The notes beneath the pieces are model-generated. The model was not told where the DNA came from. It searched no databases and worked only from the letters and a program-made list of their open reading frames with translations. 64,000 nucleotides of DNA, from the NCBI GenBank assembly GCA_963794475.1, contig CAWCDW010000004.1:248001-312000 (forward strand). The letters are read 5' to 3'. A program made the translations under genes and the position numbers. The DNA is from GAS188 sp963794475. Its GTDB lineage: Bacteria; Pseudomonadota; Alphaproteobacteria; Rhizobiales; Beijerinckiaceae. Shown piece after piece: positions 11,772 through 20,506 of the stretch; position 1 is the first letter of the stretch; the number at the start of each line of letters is the position of its first letter.

Positions 11772-13367
11772 TTATTTCAGGTCGGCGCCCGCGAATTCGT
11801 GCCGGCCGAGCGGCGAGATCTTGTAGCCGGTGAGATTGGCCTTGGCGATCTCGTAGACGACCGAATGAGCGATGGTGAACCAGACCGCCTGGTCATGCGC
11901 GATGGTCTGCATCTCCTCATAGAGCTTGGCGCGCTCCTCCTTATCGGTAGATTGGCGCGCTTTCTGTAGCTTGTCCTCATAGGTCTTGTCGCAGAAGCGC
12001 GCGATGTTCTGCCCGCCGTCACGCGCCGCGTTGCAGCCGAGGAGGAAGAAGAAATTGTCGGGATCGCCATTGTCGCCCGTCCAGCCGAGCTGGCCGGTCA
12101 TCGCCTCGCCCTGCTGCAAGCGCTTGCGATACTCGCCCCATTCGTAGGTGACGAGCTTGGCGTTGATGCCGATCTTCGAAAGGTCGGCCTGCATCATCTC
12201 GCCGATGCGCTTCGGATTCGGGTTATAAGGCCGCTGCACCGGCATATACCAAAGATCGATGTCGAGCGGGGTGGTGACGCCCGCTTCCTTGAGGAGCGCC
12301 TTCGCCTTCTCGGGATCGTAAGGATAGTCCTTGACCTCGTCGTTGTAGGACCAGATCGTCGGTGGAATCGGGTTCTTGGCGGCCTGGCCGGTATTGCCGT
12401 AGACGTCGCGGATGATCGCGGCCTTATCAATCGCCATGAGAAGCGCACGGCGCACGCGCACATCGTCGAACGGCTTCTTCTGCTCGTTGAACGTCCAATA
12501 GGCGACGTTAAGGCCCGGCTGGTGCATCACCTCCAGGGTCTTATCCTTCTCCATCTCGGGAAGATCGGACGGCCGCGGAAAGCCCATGAGCGTGCATTCA
12601 CCCGCCTTCAGCTTCGCGAAGCGCACGGTCGGGTCGGGCACGATCGAGATGATGTAGTCGTCGATCGCCGGCTTGCCTCGGAAATAATCGGGACGGGCCT
12701 TGAAGCGGATCACCGTATCCTTCTGGTAGGAGACGAAGCTATAAGGGCCGGTGCCGACCGGCACCTGGTCGATCTGCTCGGGCGTCCCCTTCTTGGTCAG
12801 GGCGTCGGCATATTCGGCCGATCCGATCGAGGCGAAATCCATGGCGAGATTGGCCATGAAGGGCGCGTTGGGCTCGGAGAGATGAAAGACGACGGTGTTG
12901 TCATCCTTCTTCTCGATCGACTGAATGATCTTTCCCATGTCCATGTCGTTGAAGGTGTCGAACTTGCCGCCCGTCACCATGTGGAAGGGATGATCCGGCT
13001 TGAGCTGACGATTGAACGAGAAAAGGACATCGTCGGCATTGAAATCGCGCGTCGGTGTGAAGTCCTTGACGGCACCGAATTTCACGCCCTTGCGCAAATG
13101 GAAGATAACGGTCTTGCCGCCGTCGGAGAATTCCCAGGATTCCGCAAGGCCGGGAATGAGATTCGTGGTGCCGCGCTCGAATTCGACGAGCTGGTCATAG
13201 ACGTGGCGCGAGGCATCGAGGCTCGTATTGGTCGTGGTGAGTGCGGGGTTGAAATTCTCCGGCGAGCCTTCGAGGCAATAGACCAGCGCCTTGGCGTTTG
13301 CGGCGCCCGCGGCGAGGCACATGGCCATGGCGGCGCCGAGCGTGTTCATCAAATGTCGAGCTTTCAT
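11772..13367 (-). CDS. dppA: Periplasmic dipeptide-binding protein, first copy
   Basis: 531-residue periplasmic solute-binding protein (SBP_bac_5) that delivers dipeptides to DppBCDF. The Sec signal peptide is residues 1-26 (AAMCLAAGAANAKA). The mature protein follows E. coli DppA closely: VYCLEGSPENFNPALT, FSFNRQLKPDHPFHMVTGG, AMDFASI, IPPTIWSYND, MPVQRPYNP, GWTGDNGDPDNFFF and SPLGRHEF. A GGGAGGG ribosome site precedes the ATG at 13367. The frame is intact, unlike dppA2, B, C and F. It lies 25 bp upstream of dppB. Confidence 0.93.
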   Translation of the reverse strand: MKARHLMNTLGAAMAMCLAAGAANAKALVYCLEGSPENFNPALTTTNTSLDASRHVYDQLVEFERGTTNLIPGLAESWEFSDGGKTVIFHLRKGVKFGAVKDFTPTRDFNADDVLFSFNRQLKPDHPFHMVTGGKFDTFNDMDMGKIIQSIEKKDDNTVVFHLSEPNAPFMANLAMDFASIGSAEYADALTKKGTPEQIDQVPVGTGPYSFVSYQKDTVIRFKARPDYFRGKPAIDDYIISIVPDPTVRFAKLKAGECTLMGFPRPSDLPEMEKDKTLEVMHQPGLNVAYWTFNEQKKPFDDVRVRRALLMAIDKAAIIRDVYGNTGQAAKNPIPPTIWSYNDEVKDYPYDPEKAKALLKEAGVTTPLDIDLWYMPVQRPYNPNPKRIGEMMQADLSKIGINAKLVTYEWGEYRKRLQQGEAMTGQLGWTGDNGDPDNFFFLLGCNAARDGGQNIARFCDKTYEDKLQKARQSTDKEERAKLYEEMQTIAHDQAVWFTIAHSVVYEIAKANLTGYKISPLGRHEFAGADLK

Positions 13368-13499
13368 CCTCGAGCCCTCCCTTTATCCCTTCGTTGATAT
13401 TGTGGGCGGCGACGGCGCAACGCGATCGCCGCCGTTGAAAAAATCGAGCGCCGCACCGAGCCGCAAGCCGCGGGGCGGCGCTCGAGCTTCGCTTGCGCG

Positions 13500-15102
13500 T
13501 TACTTCAGATCGACGCCGTCGAAGACGTGTGCCCCCAACGGACTCATCTTATAGCCGACGACATTGGCACGCTCTGCATCGAACACGATCGAATGGGCGA
13601 TCGGGAAGTCGGGCGCGTCCTCCTTCTCGATGACCTGCATCTCTTCGTAGAGCTTGGTGCGGGTCTTCACGTCGGTGGTCTGCTGCGCCTTCATGAGCCT
13701 GTCGTCGAATTCCTTGTTGCACCACCTCGTGATGTTCTGTCCGCCGTCGCGCGCCGCCGCGCAACCCCGCAAGAAGAAGAAATTGTCGGGGTCGCCATTG
13801 TCGCCCGTCCAGCCGAGCTGCGCCGTCATGTGCTCGCCGTCCTGTGCGCGCTTGCGGTATTCGCCCCATTCATAGGTGACGAGCTTCGCATTGACGCCGA
13901 TCTTGGCGAGATCGGATTGCATCATCTCGGCGATGCGCTTGGCATTCGGATTATAGGGCCGCTGCACCGGCATATACCAAAGGTCGATGTCGAGCGGCGT
14001 CGTCACGCCTGCCGCCTTGAGCATGGCCTTGGCCTTCTCGGGGTCGTAGGGATAATCCTTCACCTTGTCGTTGTAGGACCAGATGGTCGGCGGGATGAGA
14101 TTCTTCGCCGGCTGCCCAGCGCCGTTATAGACCTCCTTGATGATCGCCGCCTTGTCGATCGCCATGTTGAAGGCCTGGCGAACCTCCTTCTTGTCGAAGG
14201 GCGGCTTCTTCGTGTTGAAGGCCCAATAGGCGATGTTAAGGCCCGGCTGCGAAAGCAGGGTCAGGTTCTTGTCCTTCTTGATCTCGTCGAGATCCTGCGG
14301 GCGCGGTCCGAAGATGATAGCTGCATTCACCCGTCTTGAGCTTGGCGAGGCGCGAGGTCGGGTCGGGCGTGATCGCATAGACGAGATCGTCGATCTTGGG
14401 CTTGCCTCCATAATAATTCGGATTGGCCTTGAAGCGGATCACCGCATCCTTCTGATAGGTGACGAACTGGAACGGGCCGGTGCCGACCGGAATCTGGTCG
14501 AACTGCTCGGGCGTGCCCTTCTTCATAAGGTAATCGGCATATTCGGCCGATTGGATCGTCGCGAAGTCCATCGCGAGATTCGCGAGAATCGGCGCGTTCG
14601 GCTGGGTGAGCGTGAAGACGACCGTGTAATCGTCCTTCTTCTCGATCGAAGCGAGGAGCTTCGGCATGTCCATGTCACTGAAGTAATCGTATTTGCCGCC
14701 CGAGACCTTGGCGTAGGGATGGTCGGGTTTCCACTGACGATTGAAGGAAAAGAGAACGTCATCGGCGTTGAAGTCGCGCGTCGGGGTGAAGCCGTTCACG
14801 CCCGAATGCCACTTCACGCCTTTGCGCAGATGAAAAGTGATGACCTTGCCGTCTTCCGACACGTCCCATTTGTCCGCGAGATCGGAAGTGACTTCGGTGG
14901 TGCCTCGCACAAAGCGGACAAGCTGGCTGTAGACCGGCCGCGCCGCGTCGAAGCTCGTACCGGTCGTGTTCAAGGCGGGGGTGAAGTTCTCCGGCGACCC
15001 CTCCGAGCAATAGACGAAAGTCTTGGCGCTGAGCGCGGTCGCGCTCAAGAATAGCGCCGCGAGGCCGGCCCCGGCGAATGTGAGAAAGCGTTGCGTACGC
15101 AT
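13500..15102 (-). pseudogene. Second periplasmic dipeptide-binding protein, one frameshift
   Basis: Tandem paralogue of the downstream DppA, sharing its length and all conserved blocks (VYCSEGSPENFTPALN, LIPPTIWSYND, MPVQRPYNPN, GWTGDNGDPDNFFF). The signal peptide is at residues 1-26, and AGGGAG precedes the ATG at 15102. The frame changes near 14320 after LKTGEC; deleting one base restores AIIFGPRPQDLDEI. It heads the operon; the 270-bp upstream region 15103-15373 holds the presumed promoter and no gene. Two binding proteins on one transporter would widen the peptide range. Confidence 0.82.
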
Positions 15103-15373
15103 TGGGCGTCTCCCTTGCCGAGCGAATTATCGCTCCAATGAAGCTTGCTTGCCAGGACAAGGGTTTGCACAAGGGGCTTGCGCACCCCTCCCGGCGCGCT
15201 CGCATCGAAGCCGGTTTTTGGCAAAAGCGCAATCGGCTCGTCAGGATTGTGATCTCGGCTCGACCGGGCAGGCTTGATTGGGGCTTCGAAGGATGGTCTC
15301 AACGACGCCGGAAGCGCGTGGCCAATTCGCGGCGCTTGAAAGCAACAGCCGATGGTCCCGTGGTCGAAGCGGC

Positions 15374-15661
15374 TTAGCGACGCCGCTCGTCAAGCACGCG
15401 GTATTCGCCTTCGATGACGTTCGAATCGTTCGGGCGATTGCGCGTGAAGATCGGCTCGCGCTTGGGATTCCCGGAGCGGAGCCAATGGGCCGCGCCGGCG
15501 CCGATGAGGCAGGCCGGAATGACAAAGATCACCAGGCTCGCGATGAAGGTGAGCAAAACGAAGCCGGTGAGCACCACGGCTGTGCCCGCAAGCGCAAAAG
15601 CCCAAAAGGGCACCTTCACCTGCCGCGAATAGCGGCCACGCCCGACCACGACACGGATCAT
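15374..15661 (-). CDS. Small two-helix membrane protein
   Basis: 95 residues. A basic N-terminus (MIRVVVGRGRYSRQVKVPF) is followed by two adjacent hydrophobic helices (about residues 20-58) and a hydrophilic C-terminal tail rich in Arg, Asn and Glu. The layout suggests an inner-membrane protein with both ends cytoplasmic. I do not recognise a named family. It stands alone between the dpp operon and eipA. Confidence 0.7.
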   Translation of the reverse strand: MIRVVVGRGRYSRQVKVPFWAFALAGTAVVLTGFVLLTFIASLVIFVIPACLIGAGAAHWLRSGNPKREPIFTRNRPNDSNVIEGEYRVLDERRR

Positions 15662-15791
15662 CGACGCCTTCCTCCGCTGCCGCCCTTACATAGGCGAACA
15701 TCAGGGCGGATGCGAGGCCATTCGATCTTTCGAAGCAAACCTTACGACTTTGTCACGCTTCGATCTCCCGCAATGCGGGAAGGACGCGCGA

Positions 15792-16424
15792 TCAGAAGGG
15801 GTTCCAGGTCGCCTCCGGCGTGAACTTCAGATAGCCGATATTGGCACCGAGCCGGAAGCCGACCCCCGAGCGGATAGGCACCACCACGCTGTCGTTCGCG
15901 GCCAGCGCCGTCATGCCGAAGCCCCCGACGAAATAGGCCGACCCGTTGATCCCGACATAGCGCGTAAACAGCGCATTGACGGCGGGAAGGCCGTAGGCGA
16001 GCATCATCGTGCGCGCCCCATCGCCGCCCCAATCGAAGCCGACCGAGGGGCCCTCCCAATAAACATGCGTATCCCCGGCATTGCGCGTGAAGAGCGTGCC
16101 TTCGCCATAGCGAAGCCCGCCGATGAAGGCACCCGAGGCCTCCTGGCCGAGCACATAGCCGTTGGGCCGCCCCCAGCGCCGCGTGGCTTCCTCGACCACA
16201 GAGGCAAGCCCGCGTGAAACGGACCCGAAGAAGCGGTGCCCGCTGTTGATAACCTCGCCCGGCTCGAAAGTTTCAGGCGATTCGCCACGCGGTGGCGTGG
16301 CGGCCTCGGCCGGACGCAGAACCGGGAAGCCCGCGACCAGCATTGCCCCTCCTCGCAGGAGGACGCGGCGACGATCCAAGCCTCTCTCGCGAGACGGGCT
16401 TGGCAGTCTTGCGCGTTCCGTCAT
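15792..16424 (-). CDS. EipA-like cell-envelope protein (DUF1134)
   Basis: Periplasmic envelope-integrity protein of the DUF1134 family. EipA is required for envelope homeostasis and virulence in Brucella. A twin-arginine-like leader (DRRRVLLRGGAMLVAGF) ends near AEAA. The DUF1134 core follows: SRGLASVVEEATRRWGRPNGYVLGQEASGAFIGG in two stretches, then GFDWGGDGARTMMLAYGL and VGFRLGANIGYLKFT up to the C-terminus. Start: GAGGAG sits 9 nt before the ATG at 16424 (another ATG at 16430 is too close). It is monocistronic. The family assignment is firm, the export route less so. Confidence 0.85.
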   Translation of the reverse strand: MTERARLPSPSRERGLDRRRVLLRGGAMLVAGFPVLRPAEAATPPRGESPETFEPGEVINSGHRFFGSVSRGLASVVEEATRRWGRPNGYVLGQEASGAFIGGLRYGEGTLFTRNAGDTHVYWEGPSVGFDWGGDGARTMMLAYGLPAVNALFTRYVGINGSAYFVGGFGMTALAANDSVVVPIRSGVGFRLGANIGYLKFTPEATWNPF

Positions 16425-16553
16425 GCTCATTGTCTCCTCGGCGGCATCTTTTCGCGAATCGCCATAGTGTCGCCTTCGACTATGGCGAGACACGGGCACT
16501 TCTGGGAGCCTGCTGGCCTTGACGGTTAATGAAAGCTTGCCGGGCGAGCGGCC

Positions 16554-17405
16554 TTACCTCATCGCAAGCTTGGAGGCCTTCACCCGCCGGACTCGCTCGC
16601 GAAGCGAAGGATCGCCGATGGCGATGAAGGGGGGCGCCTTGAGGCCGGCATTACCGTAGAGCACGCGCTCGCCCTCGAGCGTCACGACGGCGCCGCCGGC
16701 GGCGCTCAAGACCGCATCGCCGGCCGCGATGTCCCACTCGTTCAAGCTCACGGCTCGAGCGTAAAGATCGCCCTCCCCCGCCGCAAGAAGCGCGAATTTC
16801 AGTGAGGAGGCGACCGATTGGCGCTCGATGGCGCCAAGCACGGCGAGCAAGGTTGCGGTCGCGGCCTCCTGATGCGAGCGGCTTTCGAGCGCAAGCGGGG
16901 CCGAAGGCGAAGCGGCGCGCACATGAAGCTCGCGCCGCGGCGCCGCCTTGGCATCGAAGCGCTTTGGAGAAACGGCGATTTCCCAGGCCCCGCCGGCGAG
17001 GCTCCCGAGGAACAGCCTTCCGAGCGCCGGCGCATGAAGAACGCCGGCGACAGGCCGCCTTTTCTCGACGAGCGCGATGTTCACGGTGAATTGCGCAGAG
17101 CCGTCGAGAAAGTCTCGCGTTCCATCGAGAGGATCGACGAGAATGAAGCTCTCGGTCCGGGCCACGTCTTCGATCACCACATCGCCTTCCTCGCCGATGA
17201 TCGGCACACCCGGAAGGGACTTGGCGAGATGGGCGCGAATGATCGCCTCGGCCCGAATGTCGGCGTCGGTCACGGGCGAGCCGTCCGCTTTGTGGGTCGC
17301 GTTCAGGCGATCCTTGCGCCTTGCCAGGATTTCGTGCCCCGCGGCAACCGCCGCTTCGATGAAGATTTCATCGACGCCGCTCAATCGATCCCGCACGCCT
17401 TTCAA
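16554..17405 (-). CDS. cysQ: 3'(2'),5'-bisphosphate nucleotidase CysQ
   Basis: Mg-dependent, Li-sensitive phosphatase that turns 3'-phosphoadenosine 5'-phosphate into AMP, which keeps sulfate assimilation running. The inositol-monophosphatase fold is shown by GEEG (71-74), DPLDGTRDF (91-99) and WDIAAGDAVL near the C-terminus, which supply the metal ligands. It has 283 residues, normal length. The start is a TTG at 17405 with a good ribosome site (AAAAGGAGC, 6 nt). It is divergent from chpT across a 113-bp shared promoter region. Confidence 0.9.
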   Translation of the reverse strand: MKGVRDRLSGVDEIFIEAAVAAGHEILARRKDRLNATHKADGSPVTDADIRAEAIIRAHLAKSLPGVPIIGEEGDVVIEDVARTESFILVDPLDGTRDFLDGSAQFTVNIALVEKRRPVAGVLHAPALGRLFLGSLAGGAWEIAVSPKRFDAKAAPRRELHVRAASPSAPLALESRSHQEAATATLLAVLGAIERQSVASSLKFALLAAGEGDLYARAVSLNEWDIAAGDAVLSAAGGAVVTLEGERVLYGNAGLKAPPFIAIGDPSLRERVRRVKASKLAMR

Positions 17406-17518
17406 GCCTTGCTCCTTTTAGTGTATCAGCAACAGCCCGACTCGGATGGGCTGTCGAGACCGATCAGCTTTTTCGCAAGCGGGTTCTGAAAAGGATTTGC
17501 GAGGTTATTGACCGTCAG

Positions 17519-18172
17519 ATGACCGACATCAAGCTCGAATCGCTCGACCTTGCCGCCCTGCTTTGCAGCCGCGTCTGCCATGATGTCATCAGCCCGGTCG
17601 GCGCTATCGTTAATGGGCTCGAGGTGATGGACATCGAAAAGGACGAGGCGATGCGCGCCGACGCGCTCAAGCTCGTGCGCGAAAGCGCGGCGCGCGCCTC
17701 TTCCCGGCTGCAATTTGCGCGCCTTGCCTTCGGAGCCGCCGGCTCGGCCGGGGCCAGCATCGATCTCGCGGCCGCGCAGGGGATCGCTCGCACCTATTTC
17801 GAGGATGAGAAGGCCGAGCTTGTCTGGGAGGCGCCGCGCCTGTTCTTGCCGAAGAACAAGGTGAAGCTCCTCCTCAACTTGCTCCTGCTCGCCGGACCTT
17901 CGATCCCGCGCGGCGGCACGATCAAGGTTGCGGTCGATGGGGCCGAGGATGCGACGGCGATCACGGTCACGGCCAAAGGGCCAAACGCCCGCATTCCCCC
18001 TCATGCGCCCGATCTTCTTGCCGGACGCTCGGCGAGCGGCGGAATGGATGCCCATGCGATCCAGCCCTATTACACGGGCCTCATAGCTCAAGCCTCGGGA
18101 ATGGAGGTGACCGTCACCATGGAAGGGGACACGGTGCGCTTCGATGCGAGAAGTGTCGCTGCCGAAAACTGA
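17519..18172 (+). CDS. chpT: Histidine phosphotransferase ChpT
   Basis: Relay protein carrying phosphate from the hybrid kinase CckA to CtrA and CpdR, controlling the alphaproteobacterial cell cycle. It forms a dimer resembling a degenerate histidine kinase. The phosphorylated His is at 21 in RVCHDVISPVGAIVNGLE, and a pseudo-ATPase domain follows, including the late GGMDAHAIQPYYTGLIA. 217 residues, typical length. No strong ribosome site is visible before the ATG. It is an essential gene in Caulobacter and Brucella, so its presence here is strong evidence for lineage. Confidence 0.9.
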   Translation: MTDIKLESLDLAALLCSRVCHDVISPVGAIVNGLEVMDIEKDEAMRADALKLVRESAARASSRLQFARLAFGAAGSAGASIDLAAAQGIARTYFEDEKAELVWEAPRLFLPKNKVKLLLNLLLLAGPSIPRGGTIKVAVDGAEDATAITVTAKGPNARIPPHAPDLLAGRSASGGMDAHAIQPYYTGLIAQASGMEVTVTMEGDTVRFDARSVAAEN

Positions 18173-18276
18173 ACCGCCGAGGAGTCCATTTCACCGAAGT
18201 GCCAACCGCCGAATTACATTCCCATTCGCACCGATTTCTGATTGAACTGCATGGGTGAGCGGCTTTCGAGGGTGCG

Positions 18277-18678
18277 ATGTCGCAACCGCGCGATGACCGT
18301 CAAAAGGAACTTTTCCGGCCGGCCCTCGACCAGATCATCCAGAGGGGCCATCCGCTGGTTCGACTTTCGCAGCGGATCGATTGGCCTTCGATCGAGCGCA
18401 AGCTCGCGGAGATGTACAGTCCCGGCGCCGGACATCCTCCGCTGCCGACCCGCCTCATGGCGGGCTTGCTCATCCTCAAGCATATGCACTCGCTCTCCGA
18501 CAGAGCGCTTTGTGAACGCTGGCTCGAGAACCCTTATTTTCAATATTTCTGCGGCGAGGAGGTTTTTCGCCACGAGCTTGATTTCAGCCGCGCGTCGCTG
18601 AGCCGCTGGCGCCGGCGGCTCGGCGCGGAGCGGCTCAAAGCCTTGATCCCTCGCGAAGTCGATTCCGAAAGCAGGTGA
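18277..18678 (+). pseudogene. IS5-family transposase, N-terminal fragment
   Basis: The 133 residues match the N-terminal DUF772 domain of IS5-type transposases (RLMAGLLILKHMHSLSDRAL, RWLENPYFQYFCGEEVF, SRASLSRWRRRLG). Sequence after the domain is unrelated and the DDE catalytic domain is missing, so the element is truncated. No inverted repeats are evident. Confidence 0.8.
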
Positions 18679-18694
18679 GGTCAACCCGCGCCTC

Positions 18695-18838
18695 CGCTGC
18701 ATGTCAGTCAGCTCCTCGGGCCTCTCATCGATGAGAAAGCACGATGAGGTAGCTTTCCGCATGATTGCTGGTGATCGTTTGGGCGATGTTCTGCAGCAGC
18801 ACCGTCTTGCCCGTGCGCGGGGGCGAGACGAATCGGGA
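18695..18838 (-). pseudogene. Fragment of transcription termination factor Rho
   Basis: Reading the minus strand gives RFVSPPRTGKTVLLQNIAQT, then NHAESYLIVL, then after a one-base shift LIDERPEELTDMQR. These are the Walker A/Walker B region of Rho. Only about 48 codons survive, with no Rho sequence on either side. It is a genomic fossil wedged between an IS5 fragment and a DNA ligase. The functional rho must be elsewhere. Confidence 0.75.
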
Positions 18839-18948
18839 AGGCTCGCGCAACCTCTCGTCTTGAAGGGCGTTGGGCCGCTGTGGCCCTCGTCCGGGCTCCC
18901 GCGCGACACCGTTGCGGACGTGTCCGAGGCCCAGGTTCCTTTGACGAG

Positions 18949-20079
18949 ATGCCGACTTTCATGAAAAAGCCCAGTCGAGCGAAACGGGGCCTCGCCGCTC
19001 AGGCTTCTCATGTTCGCGGGGAGCCTTTTGATCAACCGCTCGATATCGCCCCGATGGAGGCGCGATCCGCGGAGGAGCTGCCGCGAGAAAAAGGATGGCA
19101 ATACGAGCCCAAATGGGATGGATTTCGCTGCCTTGCCTTTCGTAGGGATGATGCCGTCGAGCTGCGGGCAAAATCCGGCAAGCCGCTCGCGCGCTATTTT
19201 CCCGAAATCGTAGAGATCCTTCGCGGCTTGAGCGTCGACCGCTTTGTCGTCGATGGCGAGCTCACCGTGGAGATCGAAGGACGCCTTTCCTTCGATGCGT
19301 TGCAGATGCGGCTCCATCCGGCCGAGAGCCGCGTCCGAAAGCTCGCGAAGGAGACGCCGGCGAGATTGGTCCTTTTCGACATGCTGTCGACCCCTGACGG
19401 AACCTCCTTGCTTCATCGCCCGCTGACGCAAAGGAGAGCCGCCCTCGAGACCTTCGCCAAAAAAGTGAGCGTGCCTGACAGGCTCGTTCTCTCCCCTTGC
19501 ACCGGCGATGTGAACCGTGCGCGAAAATGGCTCTCCGACTTCGCCGGAGGCGCAACGGATGGTGTCGTCGCCAAACGCCTCGACGGGCCCTACGAAAGCG
19601 GGGTGCGCGCAATGGTCAAGGTGAAGCGTTTGCGCACCGCCGATTGCGTGGTCGGGGGCTTTCGCTACGAGGAGGGCGGGCGCGAGGTCGGGTCCTTGTT
19701 GCTTGGGCTCTATGACGAGCAAGGCAAGCTCGATCACGTGGGCTTCACCTCGACCATCAAGGATGCCGAACGCGCGAAGCTCACGCGGCGTCTCGAAGCG
19801 CTGCGGCAGCCTCCGGGCTTCACCGGAAAAGCGCCGGGCGGGCAAAGCCGCTGGAGCACCAAAAGGAGCGCCGAATGGGAGCCGGTGCTTCCCGAGCTCG
19901 TCGTCGAGGTGCGCTTCGACCATGTGACGGCCGATCGTTTCCGTCACGGGACGAAGCTTCTTCGTTGGCGCCAGGACAAGGCACCCTGCCAATGCACCTT
20001 CGAGCAGATCAGGCCGCCTGTCGCGCACCTACAGGTTCCAGGAGAGCCTCGTCCGCCGCGGCGCGGCGCAATTGCGTGA
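18949..20079 (+). CDS. ATP-dependent DNA ligase (LigC-type)
   Basis: 376-residue ATP-dependent ligase that would seal nicks, probably in a repair or end-joining role beside the essential NAD-dependent LigA. The adenylation motif is EPKWDGFR with Lys55; VDGELTV, VLFDML, DGVVAKRLDGPYESG and MVKVKRLRTADCVVGG are the further nucleotidyltransferase motifs, and an OB fold follows. Start choice: ATG 18949; a second ATG at 18961 is possible. No Ku or LigD polymerase domain is in the window. A DUF763 gene follows on the same strand after a short antisense gene. Confidence 0.88.
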   Translation: MPTFMKKPSRAKRGLAAQASHVRGEPFDQPLDIAPMEARSAEELPREKGWQYEPKWDGFRCLAFRRDDAVELRAKSGKPLARYFPEIVEILRGLSVDRFVVDGELTVEIEGRLSFDALQMRLHPAESRVRKLAKETPARLVLFDMLSTPDGTSLLHRPLTQRRAALETFAKKVSVPDRLVLSPCTGDVNRARKWLSDFAGGATDGVVAKRLDGPYESGVRAMVKVKRLRTADCVVGGFRYEEGGREVGSLLLGLYDEQGKLDHVGFTSTIKDAERAKLTRRLEALRQPPGFTGKAPGGQSRWSTKRSAEWEPVLPELVVEVRFDHVTADRFRHGTKLLRWRQDKAPCQCTFEQIRPPVAHLQVPGEPRPPRRGAIA

Positions 20080-20086
20080 CGCCCGC

Positions 20087-20296
20087 TTAGCGGGTTCGCG
20101 GCTCCTCAACCGGAGGATCGCCGATCATGTCCCCTTGCGGATCGCCCACTACGTCACCTGGAGGATCGGAAAGCGGAATTTCCCGCGGCTGACGACCGGG
20201 GAAAGGGTCGCGCCGGGGCTCGTCCGACCGATCGCGCGGTTTGTCACTGGGAACGGGGCGCTTCTGCGCCGGCGCTTTCTTGTTTCGCTGATCCAT
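20087..20296 (-). CDS. Small disordered Pro/Asp/Arg-rich protein
   Basis: 69 residues: a lysine-rich start (MDQRNKKAPAQKRP), then Pro, Asp and Gly repeats such as DPPGDVVGDPQGDMIGDPP. No fold is expected. GGAG lies 8 nt before the ATG, which supports translation. The function is unknown, and low complexity makes the call uncertain. Confidence 0.45.
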   Translation of the reverse strand: MDQRNKKAPAQKRPVPSDKPRDRSDEPRRDPFPGRQPREIPLSDPPGDVVGDPQGDMIGDPPVEEPRTR

Positions 20297-20506
20297 GCCG
20301 AGGCTCCTTCGCTTCTGCGACCAACGTGGCGGAGAAGGTGATGTTCCAACCTCGGCGGATGCGCCGAGCAGGGCATCGCCAAACAGGGTCTTTCGAAGCC
20401 GCTCTTGTTAGGCAGGTTCTTTCGCAGGCCTGGGGGGCACGCCTCAAATCCCCAGATTGCTTCGAATGCTGTAGTATTTGGGGATCCGCGAAGCGAACGA
20501 ACGGAC

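Noticed and set aside
18214..20028. 604-codon antisense frame across the ligase gene
   Set aside because: Same artefact; only a 48-codon Rho-like piece within the strand is meaningful.
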